From: Reclinomonas americana ATCC 50394 | Taxonomy: Eukaryota > Jakobida > Jakobea > Jakobida | Reading direction: 5' to 3' | Assembly: GCA_048213135.1 (NCBI GenBank) | Contig: PS015017.1 | Location: 21,080 to 62,859 of the forward strand | DNA length: 41,780 nt | Part shown: positions 32,397 through 41,780 of the stretch, piece by piece | How positions within the stretch are numbered: position 1 is the stretch's first letter | How the letters are laid out: each line of letters opens with the position of its first letter | Program-made: the position numbers and the translations under genes | Notes under the pieces: model-generated | The model's input: only the letters and a program-made list of their open reading frames with translations | What the model was told of the DNA's origin: nothing | Database searches by the model: none

Positions 32397-35098
32397 NNNN
32401 NNNNNNNNNNNNNNNNNNNNNNNNNNNNNNNNNNNNNNNNNNNNNNNNNNNNNNNNNNNNNNNNNNNNNNNNNNNNNNNNNNNNNNNNNNNNNNNNNNNN
32501 NNNNNNNNNNNNNNNNNNNNNNNNNNNNNNNNNNNNNNNNNNNNNNNNNNNNNNNNNNNNNNNNNNNNNNNNNNNNNNNNNNNNNNNNNNNNNNNNNNNN
32601 NNNNNNNNNNNNNNNNNNNNNNNNNNNNNNNNNNNNNNNNNNNNNNNNNNNNNNNNNNNNNNNNNNNNNNNNNNNNNNNNNNNNNNNNNNNNNNNNNNNN
32701 NNNNNNNNNNNNNNNNNNNNNNNNNNNNNNNNNNNNNNNNNNNNNNNNNNNNNNNNNNNNNNNNNNNNNNNAAAGACGCCTCCTCGAGCCCGACCATCCG
32801 CGTGGCCTCCTACAACATCCTCGCCGACATGCACGCATGGAACGCACACATGAACCGCGATTACTCGCCCGAGGTGCGCCAGTGGGCACGTCGACAGGCG
32901 ATGCTGGTGGCCGAGATCACCACACTGCAACCCGACATTCTCGGCATGCAGGTACCTGTGCAAGTCGGAAAAATCAATCGCCTGCAGAGAACTCCGCGCT
33001 CTCACACGCAAGCCACAGGAAGTAGAACGTGCAGTGTTCGAGGACTGGAGTGAGCCGGGCGGGGCGCTGGATGTGGGCGACGCCGGGCAGATCTATGCAG
33101 GCGAGTTCTCACCGAGGGACTGGCAGGTACTGACTGTGATTGTGGAGACTAGTGGGCGCGCGCACTGACCCTCAAAAACAGGCCACGGGACGTGTTGATG
33201 GAGTGGCGATCATGTACAGAGAATCGCGTTTTGAGTTGCTGGCCACGCGACGAGTGTGCCTGCGACAAGTTGCGCCACTGCTTGGATTTTGTGCGCTCGC
33301 TTGTGACCTCATGCCGTCGTCGATGCAGGCCACTCGCACCCGACTCGCCGATCGCGACGATATCGACGAGAGTGCACGGGAGCGGTACACTGCCAAGGCG
33401 AGCAGCGGACTGATGCTTCTGTTGCGGGACCTGATGGCTGACGGGCAGGTTTTCATCGCTGCCAACGTGNNNNNNNNNNNNNNNNNNNNCATCCGTACTG
33501 GGATCCGCGATTTGCCGATGTGGTGCGTCTGTCGTACTTGCCAGCATATCTCTCTTTGCGGGCTCACGCTCAGTGTGACGCACAGAAATTGTGGCAAGTT
33601 CGTGAATTCGTGTTGCAAGTCGAGGATTTTGCGAGGGAGCAGGCGGGCTTGTGGCAGGGTGACGGCATTGGTGCGCGACGATTGACTTGACAGCAGAATG
33701 ACATCGCCTCACGGTCTCTTGCAGCTCCACCCGTAATCATGGTTGGCGACTTCAACTCGCTGCCCTGGAGTGCCGTCTACTCGTACCTGGCCGAGCAGCG
33801 CGTCGATCCGGCACACCTCGAAGTGCAGGTGAGGATGGGTGAGGAGATTGTTGTTGTGCGCTCTTGACGTTTAACTGCTGCGTACTTGCAGCTCGACCCC
33901 ACTGGTTTCCTGTCCACTATGGAGCTGGAGAGTGCACTTCGCTTCACCAGGTGCGCCCATGGTTTCCCCCATTTCCTGCACCGCCGTCGCTCACTCGTCG
34001 CACAGTGTGTACTCGTTGGTGCCGGAGCACGCCCAGAGTGAGGCTCCTCCGCACGCACTGCGTCGGCCAGAGGATTACGAACCTCTTGTGGCGGCCGTCT
34101 CCGAAAGAGAGGCACACTTCACCACCCTCACACCGACGTTTGCTGGCGTGCTGGATTACTTGTGGTACTGTCCGGCGGCAGATGGCGCCACGTGGACCGT
34201 TGGTCGCCATTTGCTGCCGCAACGAGCACTTCAACTGCCGACCCTGGATGACATTGAGGGGGATGGTGCGTCTCTCTATCACGCAATATGGTTTCCCTTT
34301 GCACATTCTCTCATTCTTTCTGCCTGTTCAACCCACTTGCTGACTCTCTCCCATATACTCTTCTGTCTCGCCCTCCTCTCTCTCTCTCCCCTCTCATCCC
34401 TTTGATCTTCTTTGTGTCCTTCTCATTCTTCTTCTCCTCTTCTTCTTCTTCTTCTTCGTCTTGTCTCTCTTTTCATGTCTCTCTCCCTCACACACGCATA
34501 CACTCGTTGCTCTTTGTCCCTCCCTCCTTTGCTTCTCTTCCCTCGTCTTCTTCTCCTTACTCTCTTTCTCCCCCAGTCACTGACTCTCTCACACACTCTT
34601 TGCTCTTTCTGCCCCCCTCCTTCACCTTCCTCTTCTTCTTGCCCCCTTTCTTGTTCTCCTCCCTTCCACTCCCTCCGCCTCCTCCTCTTCCTCCTCATCT
34701 TTCTCTCTCCCTCCTCTCGCAGTCTCTCTTCTCTTTCCACATTTCCTTCTTCTTCTTCTCATTCTCTTCCCCCGTCCTCTTCTTCCGTTCCCTTCCCCTT
34801 AGTTCCTTTCCCCTCATTCTTTCGCATATTCTCTTGCATTTCTCTTCTCACTGTCTCTCTCGAACTCTTTGCACTCTGTGCCTCCCTCCCTCTCTCCACC
34901 CTCTTCCGTTCGCCCTCTCTCTCTTCTCTCTTCACTTCCTCCTTCCCCTCCCTTCCCTCATCCCTCCCTCGCTCACCATTGCTGCCAGAATGGAGGAAAG
35001 GAGACCACGCACAAACGCGTGGCGCCCCCAACGAGCGCTTCCCCAGCGACCACTTCCTCCTGTGCGCCGAGTTCGCCTGGGTGAGACCCGACACGTGA
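32077..35098 (+). CDS. Membrane-anchored EEP nuclease (CCR4/ANGEL/PDE12-like)
   Basis: This is an endonuclease/exonuclease/phosphatase-fold enzyme of the CCR4-like branch, expected to degrade RNA tails or related phosphodiesters using Mg2+. Exons: anchor pair about 32077-32336 (no upstream ATG in frame), N gap 32397-32771, 32772-32951, 33019-33126, 33182-33522 (with a nominal 20-N gap), 33574-33658, 33725-33828, 33892-33950, 34006-34265, 34989-35098; phases agree. Catalytic landmarks are RVASYNILAD, the metal-binding glutamate in GMQEVE, KADG-like GRVDGVAIMYRESRF, HPYWDPRFADV, GDFNSLPW, AGVLDYLWY and the final catalytic histidine in FPSDHFLLCAEF. CCR4-type nucleases are normally soluble. Here a type II anchor from the duplicated cassette precedes the domain, if the exons across the gap belong together. 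The gene converges on VPS25, 57 bases away. Confidence 0.85.
34266..34988 (+). repeat. Polypyrimidine intron of the EEP gene
   Basis: This 723-base intron is almost entirely C and T in the sense direction, with TCTTCT, CTCCCT and TTCTTC runs and no fixed unit, ending at TGCTGCCAG. No exon was found. Confidence 0.8.
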
Positions 35099-35155
35099 AA
35101 CTGCAAATACAAAAAACCTTTGATGTGCTACTGCTACTACACACAAGCTTCGTCT

Positions 35156-36018
35156 TTAAAAGAATTTAACACCCGACCGCTCCTGGTCACCACTCCCAAA
35201 GATACGCGCCTTGCCGGACTCCTCCAGACACTCGACAATCTTCAAAAAGTAGCCAGTCGGCAGTCCATGAAACTCTGCAAGCGGTCGTGTGAAAACAAGT
35301 CGCCGCACCCACCCATGCAGCACACACCTTGTCCCTCGCCCGTCGGCCCCTCAATCAACTCAAACACCGTGTACACCGTGTCGTTGCCGCCCACAGACAC
35401 CACCTGCAGCACAGCAAAACTCAGCACAACGGAACAACGACAACACACACTCAAGCAGCAACCTCGACGCACCCACTGATACACAATCTGCGCCCACTCG
35501 ATTGGTTTCCTCCAAAACACATAACATGAGCGACCAGGCTCGCTCCACACTCCTCGCCCTGCGCAACCACCACTCTAAGACGAGTGAAAGAGACAACACT
35601 CCACTCATCACACACGCGCGCGCACCTGTGCTGACCAGCTCCTCGAAAACGAGTCGAATGAGCTCGGCGTCTGCTTTCCCTGCAGACACAGAGAGAGAGA
35701 AAGTGAGCGCAGAGAGAGAGAGACATAGACAGAGACACAGGCACAACTCGCGCAACTCGCAATCAGTGCATTCTCAAACAAGCCCGACGCATACAACACA
35801 CGCTCGTTGTCGAGTGACAGCTCGTGTACTTGGTGTCTCTGTGCCCAGTCGACCACTAGCGATGCCCACAAGGCGAGTTGTCGTGCGCGAGTGGCCAGTG
35901 TTGGCTGCAGAGTGTATGAGGGTGGAAAGCGATGGAACTCGGGGAATTCACTGGCTTCGCGGGCGGCTGCTGCAGGGATGGCGGTGGTGGAGGAGGAGGA
36001 AGAGGAGGAGGAGGCCAT
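35156..36018 (-). CDS. VPS25: VPS25, ESCRT-II subunit, 198 residues
   Basis: This is a component of the ESCRT-II complex, which helps sort ubiquitinated cargo into multivesicular endosomes and recruits ESCRT-III. Exons (minus): 35757-36018, 35626-35679, 35473-35558, 35328-35403, 35156-35274, exactly 597 nt. Landmarks along the protein are FPPSYTLQPTLATRARQLALW (the PPxY-like N-terminus), LFENALIARKADAELI, FEELVSTG, FWRKPIEWAQIVYQWV, VYTVFELIEG, EFHGLPTGYFLKIVE and the C-terminal SGVKFF. The order and spacing match the two winged-helix domains of animal and yeast VPS25. The N-terminus adds a Ser/Ala-rich run of about 25 residues. MASSSS is the chosen start; an ATG 30 bases upstream is also in frame. 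Intron 1 uses a GTTGCGC donor. Confidence 0.95.
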
Positions 36019-36106
36019 GGTGTTGGCGAGACAAGACAAACAAGACAATGATATGAAGGGACAGGGGACGAGCGATCAAGTGCCTCGTGACTTCTCACTC
36101 TCCCCC

Positions 36107-39100
36107 TTACATGCCGTACACCAGGGTGCCTACTGCATGAGGAAGAAGCGTGCGAAGCCTGCAACTTCTTGACCTAAGGATCACAGAACCACTCCCTTGT
36201 ATTCTCTCTCCGTCAGGCGTTTTTACTAACAGATATACGTGAAACAGTTGGAACTGTGCATGCGAGAGTGGGGTGAGTACGAGGCACGGCGAGCGAGTCC
36301 ACCAGTCCAGCACGAACCCGCTGAAACACTGCAGGGGATGGAAATGGATAAAGTCAGAAGCACGAAAACAGGTAACAAGTCGCTCCTCTTTCCCTCTCTC
36401 ATTCTCCTTCTTTCGTTCCTGTGTATGCATCATGACTTCTGGGTCCCTCGGCCTCCTCGCCGTTCTCTCTCTCTCTCACACACACACTCGCTCGCTCGAT
36501 ATCTTTGTGTCTGTATTGCATCATGACTTCCTGCCTCCATGCCGTTCTCCTCGCTTGGTATTCAATCCCTCTCTTTTCTTCTTTCGTTCTTGTGTTTGCA
36601 TCATGACTTTCTCTGTTCGTAAGCAAGTGCCTGCCTCCATGCCGTTCTCCTCGCTTGGTATTCAATCCCTTTCACTTTTCTTCTTTCGTTCTTGTGATTG
36701 CATCATGTCTTTCTCTGTTCGCAAGCAAGTCGCCTTTGGGTGCTTGCCTCCTTGCCGCTCTCTCTCTCTCTCTCTCTCTCTCGCTCGCTCGCTCGAAATC
36801 TTTGTGTCTGTGTTTACATCATGACAATCTCTGTTCGTAAGCAAGTGCCTGCCTCCTTGCTTGGTTCTCGATCCCGTTCTATTCCTTTCGTCAGGTCTTC
36901 TGTGTTTTCTGTCTCTCTCTCCCTCCCCTTTCCTCCCTTTCCCCTCTCCCTTCCCTCCCTCTCCTCTGACTCGTACCTTGCTGCACTTTTCGCAAAACGT
37001 GCCCGTGTATTGCACCTGCATGCGACGTATACAACAGTGAGCAAGATATAAGTATCATCAATCTCTACAACAAAGGCGCAACATTGCAGACGCAGTTGCC
37101 GGCCGCGTCGCACTGCCCTCGTCCGTTGCACTGCGCACAGACTTGTCAATGGAAGAACACTCACTCGTTCATCGGCAACAGCATTCGCACTTTCTCCACT
37201 GGTCGGCAGGAGCAGTCGGGACCACCGAAACTGTGCCACGCGAAAGCAGGCGATGAGAGAAAACTGAATGTGGCTTATACGAGCCACCCCCATCTGCCAC
37301 TTTCTCACCCGACATAACACTTGCAAGTTCCTGTGATGCCTCGGTTTCAGCACAAAGAGTAAATGGGGGAGAAGAGGGAGAGAAGAGACGAGCTCACCAT
37401 CGGTATTGCACGTTCCACCATTATTGCACGTGGTCTGTGCGTTGCACACTGCCGGCGTCTGCATGCACACACATATCGCGACTGCGTCAACGAATCGCAC
37501 GTCATGAACCTCAGCACACTGAACCAACCGCGGACTTCTCGCAGCGAGTGCCCGAGTAACCCGACTTGCAGATGCAGCCGGTGCCAGTGAAGCCTTGCGA
37601 GCACGAAGCCGTTCCGGTGGCATCACTGGTTGATTACAAAACGTCAGGCATCTATATTGGACGACATGCACGCAGTAGAACCAGTCATCGAACCATAGTG
37701 AACACTGCAGGGAGCAACGAATGATGAGCAACCGGGTGCAACGACAATCACTCTCACGCACTCACTTGGCCAGAGCAGTCGGCGCCAAAGTATCCAGTGG
37801 CACACGTGTCGCAACTCGCTCCGGAATAGTTGCCGGTGCATTGACTGCAGAGACGCACGTGAGAGATGATCAAGAGCGTGATCCTCCGTATCAACTGACA
37901 CCCTCCCCACCTCCCTCCCTCCCTCCCACTCACCATGTACCCGTGGCGGTGCACGTTCCACGCCCGTTGCAGGTGGTGGCCGCCGAGCACTGGCACAGCG
38001 GACCACCAAAGCCAGTGGCACACACGCAGCCGGTGCCCGTTCTTCCCTGGCTGCACGATGCAGTGTTGGTGGCGATGCACGACGAGCACAGGTTGGAGCA
38101 CATGGCTCCCCAGCGACCGGCCGCGCACTCAGCACACAGGGCTCCGGTGAAATTCGCCACGCAAATGCACCCGCCAAGTGTGCCCGAAACGCAGGTGCCA
38201 GTGCCAGCAGTGTAGCAGCTGCTGCACTGACTGGAGCACGTAGCTCCAAAGTATCCAGCTGCGCACGCATCGCAAGCAGCGCCGGTCCAGTTTGTCGCAC
38301 ACTGGCAGGTCCCAGCCGCCGTGCAGACACCGTTGCCCGAGCAAGTGGTAGCCGACGAGCACCCGGCAACCGGCGCCTCGCTGACTGTGAGTGGTGCCGT
38401 CAGGCGATTACCGGTGCTGTCAGTGGCCGTCACCGAGAACGACAGCGTTCCGCGAACGCCAGCCATCGCCAACTGCACTTGACCACCGCTGCTGACTGTG
38501 ACAGACTGAGCGACAGTCACCGTGTCGTTTGCATCCGGATCCACGGCAGTTACCGTGCCGATAACAGTGCCGGCACTGGCGCCTGGAGAACAGACGGGTT
38601 AGGGGGAGTGCTGAGAACACATAAAAGAGCAACGGCTGGAAGACAAACCAGACGGGTATGTGGCGTTGGAGAGCAAGATGCTGGTGGGTGCGCGGTTGGT
38701 GTTGGGGACCACGGCCGTTTGGCACAGTGTACCAGTGAAACCGGACGGACACGTGCAGCCACCGTCACCCAGGCTGCCGTCACGGCACGTGCCGCCATTT
38801 TGGCAAGCAGGGCATGTACCTGTGTCGGAGAAGCCCGTCAGCTCACCCCTCGCTGTGCGCAGAGGGGAAGGCATACAGAACAGACCGTCGCACTTGGCGC
38901 CAAAGTAGCCACTCGCACAAGTGCAGGAAACCGAGCCAGCACTATTCACTGCACACGCTCCACGTCCAGAGCACCTGCACACGTGCGAGTAAGAACTCAC
39001 TCGCCCTGTTCAACCCTGCTGCGACAGCACGAACCACACGGTGCTGTCGCACACACTGCAGGTGGAACCGGACCAGCCAGAGTTGCATGTGCATCCACCC

Positions 39101-40994
39101 GAGGTGTTGCAAGTGCCGCGACCATTGCTGCACGACAAGAAGAGTAAGACACTGCGAAAACGAACCGAGCACTCCAAACGCGGCGCACCATGTGGTTGCC
39201 GCATTGCATGTCGATGAGGTCAGCGAGCAGTTTGTCTTGGTAGAGCCGTTGATGCAGAGGCACGTGCCGTCATCTGCTCAGAGCGGGTGAGCGCGGAATT
39301 CCTTTACATACAAACAAACACACACTGACCAAGACACAAGCCGCCGCCGCTGCAAGTCGTCGCTGGCGAGCAGGCAACAGGGTTCTGTGCGACATTGTGA
39401 ATCGTGAGCATGTTGGNNNNNNNNNNNNNNNNNNNNGGGGGGCACTTGAGCCAACAAACCGGAACAAACGTGCGGCAGTACGGCCACTCGCCGTGCTTGT
39501 ACGCTGGAGCGCACGCCTGGCATGTGGGGCCCTGCAACCAGAGAAAGCGCGCGTGTCACAACAAGTGCATAACACAATGTGTCATGTGCTGTAGTGCAGT
39601 ACCTGATACTGTACGTTGCAAGCACACGATCCTGCATTGCCGATGCGTGAACACATGCCTACTGCAAGCGAATGGCACAACAAGACACGCACCTCCGATA
39701 CAGTTGCCAGCAGGCTGGTTGCAATCCGACTGCGAGACGCAGTTGCCGGCCGAGACACCCGACTGTGTAGCCACAAAGGCAGTGAATACTCACCCCTTCG
39801 CCCTTCACAAACAGAAAGAGTACGCACCGCACTGCACGAAGATCCGAGCCATCCCGACGTGCATTTGCACGTGTTGTCGGCGTTGCAGGTGCCGTGACCC
39901 GAGCTGAGCACACCGAGTCAGGAAACGCAAATTAAGGGAAAGAAGAACGGCTCTTGCATCATCACTAACCAAGTGGAGGCAGCCGAGCACGTGGGAACTG
40001 CACACCACCAGGTAATGTCGTCAGCAGTGTGCACCCAGAAAGATCAATGATCGATGAGACGCACCAACCGCAGCGCACAGTGACTGCGTGCACACAGACT
40101 TGGAGGTTGGGCACGAAGAGCACGAGGTGCCCGTCGAGTACGGATCACCACTGGCCACATTCTGCAACAAAAACTCAGCACACTACTTCTTGCACGCACA
40201 GCGCGACAGACCAGCAGCACTCACCGCCGACGAAGCATAGCGACACACCATCATCCTATACGCACGCAGATCAATCAACAAAGGGCCAGCATTCACGTGT
40301 GTACACACGGTACTGAGCACGCAACACGCCAAGACCCGGGCACACCGCCGTGCCGCATCCCACGAGATCGTTGGAGGCGACCACGAGTTGCTGATAGTCG
40401 GCACAGTTGGCGCCCGGTGCACACGACTTCGGGAACGTCCACTTCGACGCTTGTGCAGTCCAGCGGGCAAACAACGCCAGCGGGGAAGCTACGCAAACCA
40501 GTTAATCACTCACTGAGAACGTGATCGGCGATCTACAAACCAGAAGCGTCGCTCGACAACACCACTGTCTCGCCCACGGCGCCAGAGCCACCCGCAGCCT
40601 GCCACGTCAACGACGCGCTCACATCACGTACATTGATGCACTGCGCGGCGTACGACGTTGCCTGTGCGGCAAGATCTGTGCATGCACGATCAGTAAGTAT
40701 CTCAACTTCCTTCGTCCACTTCGCCTCCCTCTCACCAGTGTTCCACGACACGCGAAGCATGTTGGCGGCCGTGGGTGTCACAGCCGAGCGCGCAGCGTTC
40801 AGTGCAGTCACGAGTCCATCGGCATCGGTTGCGCTCATCGACGCCACATCGCGCACAAGAAACACTGTCGAGGTCGACAACGGTCGCAGTGCCTCGCTCG
40901 GCTGGTGGTTCTCGTCAGCATGCGCACACACACTGATGAGCACGCAGAAGAGAGTGATCACGACAACGCGGAGGCGACGATCGCGCGCTCGCAT
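36107..40994 (-). CDS. Secreted CAP/CRISP-domain protein with EGF repeats and a cadherin-like module
   Basis: The protein starts with a signal peptide (VVVITLFCVLISVCAHA). A CAP (SCP/PR-1) domain follows on exons from 40994 to about 40170: LNAARSAVTPTAANML, VSWNT, LAAQATSYAAQC, GAVGETVVLSS, NCADYQQLVVASNDLVGCG and the cysteine-rich hinge GTSCSSCPTSKSVC. From about 39900 leftwards come many EGF and laminin-EGF-like units, such as GHGTCNADNTCKC, NGRGTCNTSGGCTC and CQNGGTCRDGS. A cadherin-like stretch (GTVIGTVTAVDPDANDTV, about 38540) interrupts them, then more EGF units to CVCNVQYTGTFCEKC near 36985. Exon phases agree where tested, but I did not resolve every intron. A nominal 20-N gap lies at 39417-39436. 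The last exons (36107-36400, beginning CFSGFVLD) and the stop are uncertain. A split into two genes is possible. An extracellular adhesive or defensive role is inference. Confidence 0.75.
36340..36975 (-). repeat. Tandem repeats in an EGF-gene intron
   Basis: Four to five diverged units between about 36410 and 36860 share TCTTTCGTTCTTGTG, TGCATCATGACTTTCTCTG, TTCGTAAGCAAGTGCCTGCC and CCATGCCGTTCTCCTCGC blocks. CTCGCTCGCTCGA with TCTTTGTGTCTGT occurs twice. Unit length is about 90-110 bases. Confidence 0.8.
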
Positions 40995-41193
40995 GATGGG
41001 TGGAAACAAAAAATGGCGCGAAAAATATCGGGACAGCTTTCGTCGTCGTCGTTCCTTTGCTGCCAGACTTTGTTTCGTTGGAGAGCGTCAGTGTGTGTGT
41101 GAGAGAGAGAGAGAAAAGCAGCAAAGCGACGGAGTCGCGAGTTGTATCTAACAAATTTCTGTTCATTCCATTACGCTACTTGTCGCAGCAGCG
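40995..41193. promoter_or_regulatory. About 200-bp divergent promoter region
   Basis: This short interval separates the CAP/EGF gene (minus) from the haem peroxidase (plus). It is not repetitive apart from a GTGTGTGTGAGAGAGA run near 41092-41113. Shared regulation of two probable extracellular proteins is plausible but inferred. Confidence 0.4.
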
Positions 41194-41780
41194 ATGCGGC
41201 ACTCGTGCGATTGCTCGAGGCCTGTGCTCACTGCNNNNNNNNNNNNNNNNNNNNAGCAGCCACCTCCTCCGCAGAAGCCGGCGCAGCCCGAGTGGCGCTC
41301 GATTGACGGCGCCAACAACAACTTGCAGCGGCGATGCGTTCCGGATGCGTCGGCACCCAACAAAAAGAAGTGCCCGCTCGGCTCGGCCGGCCAGACGTAC
41401 ATTCGCTACGCCAACCTCGCCAACTACGGCGCCGACGACAGCCTGCGCTCGGGACCCAATGCCCGCGACATCTCCAACCTGGTGCTGCAGCAGGGCGTCG
41501 ACGCCAATGGCGAGCCGAATGAGTTCGAGGCCGCCAACAACGTGTCGGGCATGGTGTGGCAGTGGGGCCAGTTCCTGGACCACGACATTACGCAGACGGC
41601 CAGCGCCAGTCCCGCCGAGGACTCGTCGATTGCCGTGCTGGATCCGGCGGACCCGCTGTTTGGCGGCGCCATTCCGCAGTCGCGCGACGACTACCAGTCG
41701 ATCAACGGTCGCCGTGAGCAGATCAACCACATCACTGCGTGGATCGACGCCTCGCAAGTGTACGGCTCCGACGCGACCAC
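41194..41780 (+). CDS. Animal-type haem peroxidase (peroxinectin-like), N-terminal part
   Basis: The reading frame after the gap at 41235-41254 encodes the start of an animal haem peroxidase domain: EWRSIDGANNN, RYANLANYGADD, DISNLVLQQG, MVWQWGQFLDHDI and INHITAWIDASQVYGS. The first aspartate and histidine of FLDHD correspond to the haem-linked aspartate and distal histidine of the family. These enzymes oxidise halides or phenolics with hydrogen peroxide, usually outside the cell or in vesicles. The ATG at 41194 is in frame only if the gap is really 20 bases. It would not give a signal peptide, so the true start may differ. A Pro/Gln-rich stretch follows the gap. The gene continues past the right edge. 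Confidence 0.88.
   Translation, partial: MRHSCDCSRPVLTXXXXXXXXQPPPPQKPAQPEWRSIDGANNNLQRRCVPDASAPNKKKCPLGSAGQTYIRYANLANYGADDSLRSGPNARDISNLVLQQGVDANGEPNEFEAANNVSGMVWQWGQFLDHDITQTASASPAEDSSIAVLDPADPLFGGAIPQSRDDYQSINGRREQINHITAWIDASQVYGSDAT

Overview
This is a nuclear segment from a GC-rich, intron-dense, gene-dense eukaryote, most likely a unicellular heterotroph and neither a yeast-like fungus nor a vertebrate. Genes sit close together on both strands and carry many short introns (about 50-80 nt) plus a few introns inflated by microsatellites and minisatellites. All sequencing gaps (runs of N) lie in or beside low-complexity DNA or are nominal 20-base spacers. The gene content (DHX35-type helicase, VPS25, CCX-type cation exchanger, CCR4/ANGEL-type nuclease, CAP/EGF ectoprotein, animal-type haem peroxidase) is broadly eukaryotic. 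The mix of EGF-repeat ectoproteins with a haem peroxidase fits several protist groups. I cannot name the organism.

Layout, left to right: DHX35-like helicase (minus, C-terminus off the left edge), divergent from an uncharacterised 327-residue protein (plus), then an NSUN/RCMT RNA methyltransferase (plus), facing a 1002-residue atypical sirtuin (minus). A structured intergenic region (11.4-12.1 kb) follows, then an armadillo-type repeat protein (minus, 5' end in a gap), an 839-residue CCX exchanger (minus), and, divergently, a small PH-domain protein (plus). Next come an ACS-family MFS transporter (minus) and an intronless CCCH zinc-finger/vWA protein (minus). Two plus-strand genes then start with a duplicated membrane-anchor cassette: an unknown coiled-coil protein and an endonuclease/exonuclease/phosphatase (EEP). 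A small minus-strand gene without a visible start codon lies between them. VPS25 (minus), a secreted CAP/CRISP-EGF composite (minus) and the start of a haem peroxidase (plus, cut by the right edge) complete the window.

I rebuilt gene models exon by exon, requiring GT-AG boundaries, matching phase and family homology. Several close exactly: exchanger 14 exons, 2520 nt; sirtuin 8 exons, 3009 nt; methyltransferase 6 exons, 1320 nt; PH protein 7 exons, 924 nt. This exposed the most notable pattern: a recurrent, poorly U1-like 5' splice site, GTTGCGT (8 times) with GTTTCGT (3) and GTTGCGC (2) variants, in genes on both strands. Other items worth following are a sirtuin whose zinc ribbon is split by roughly 500 residues, an exon cassette that gives the same membrane anchor to two unrelated proteins, and a CCCH-vWA fusion.
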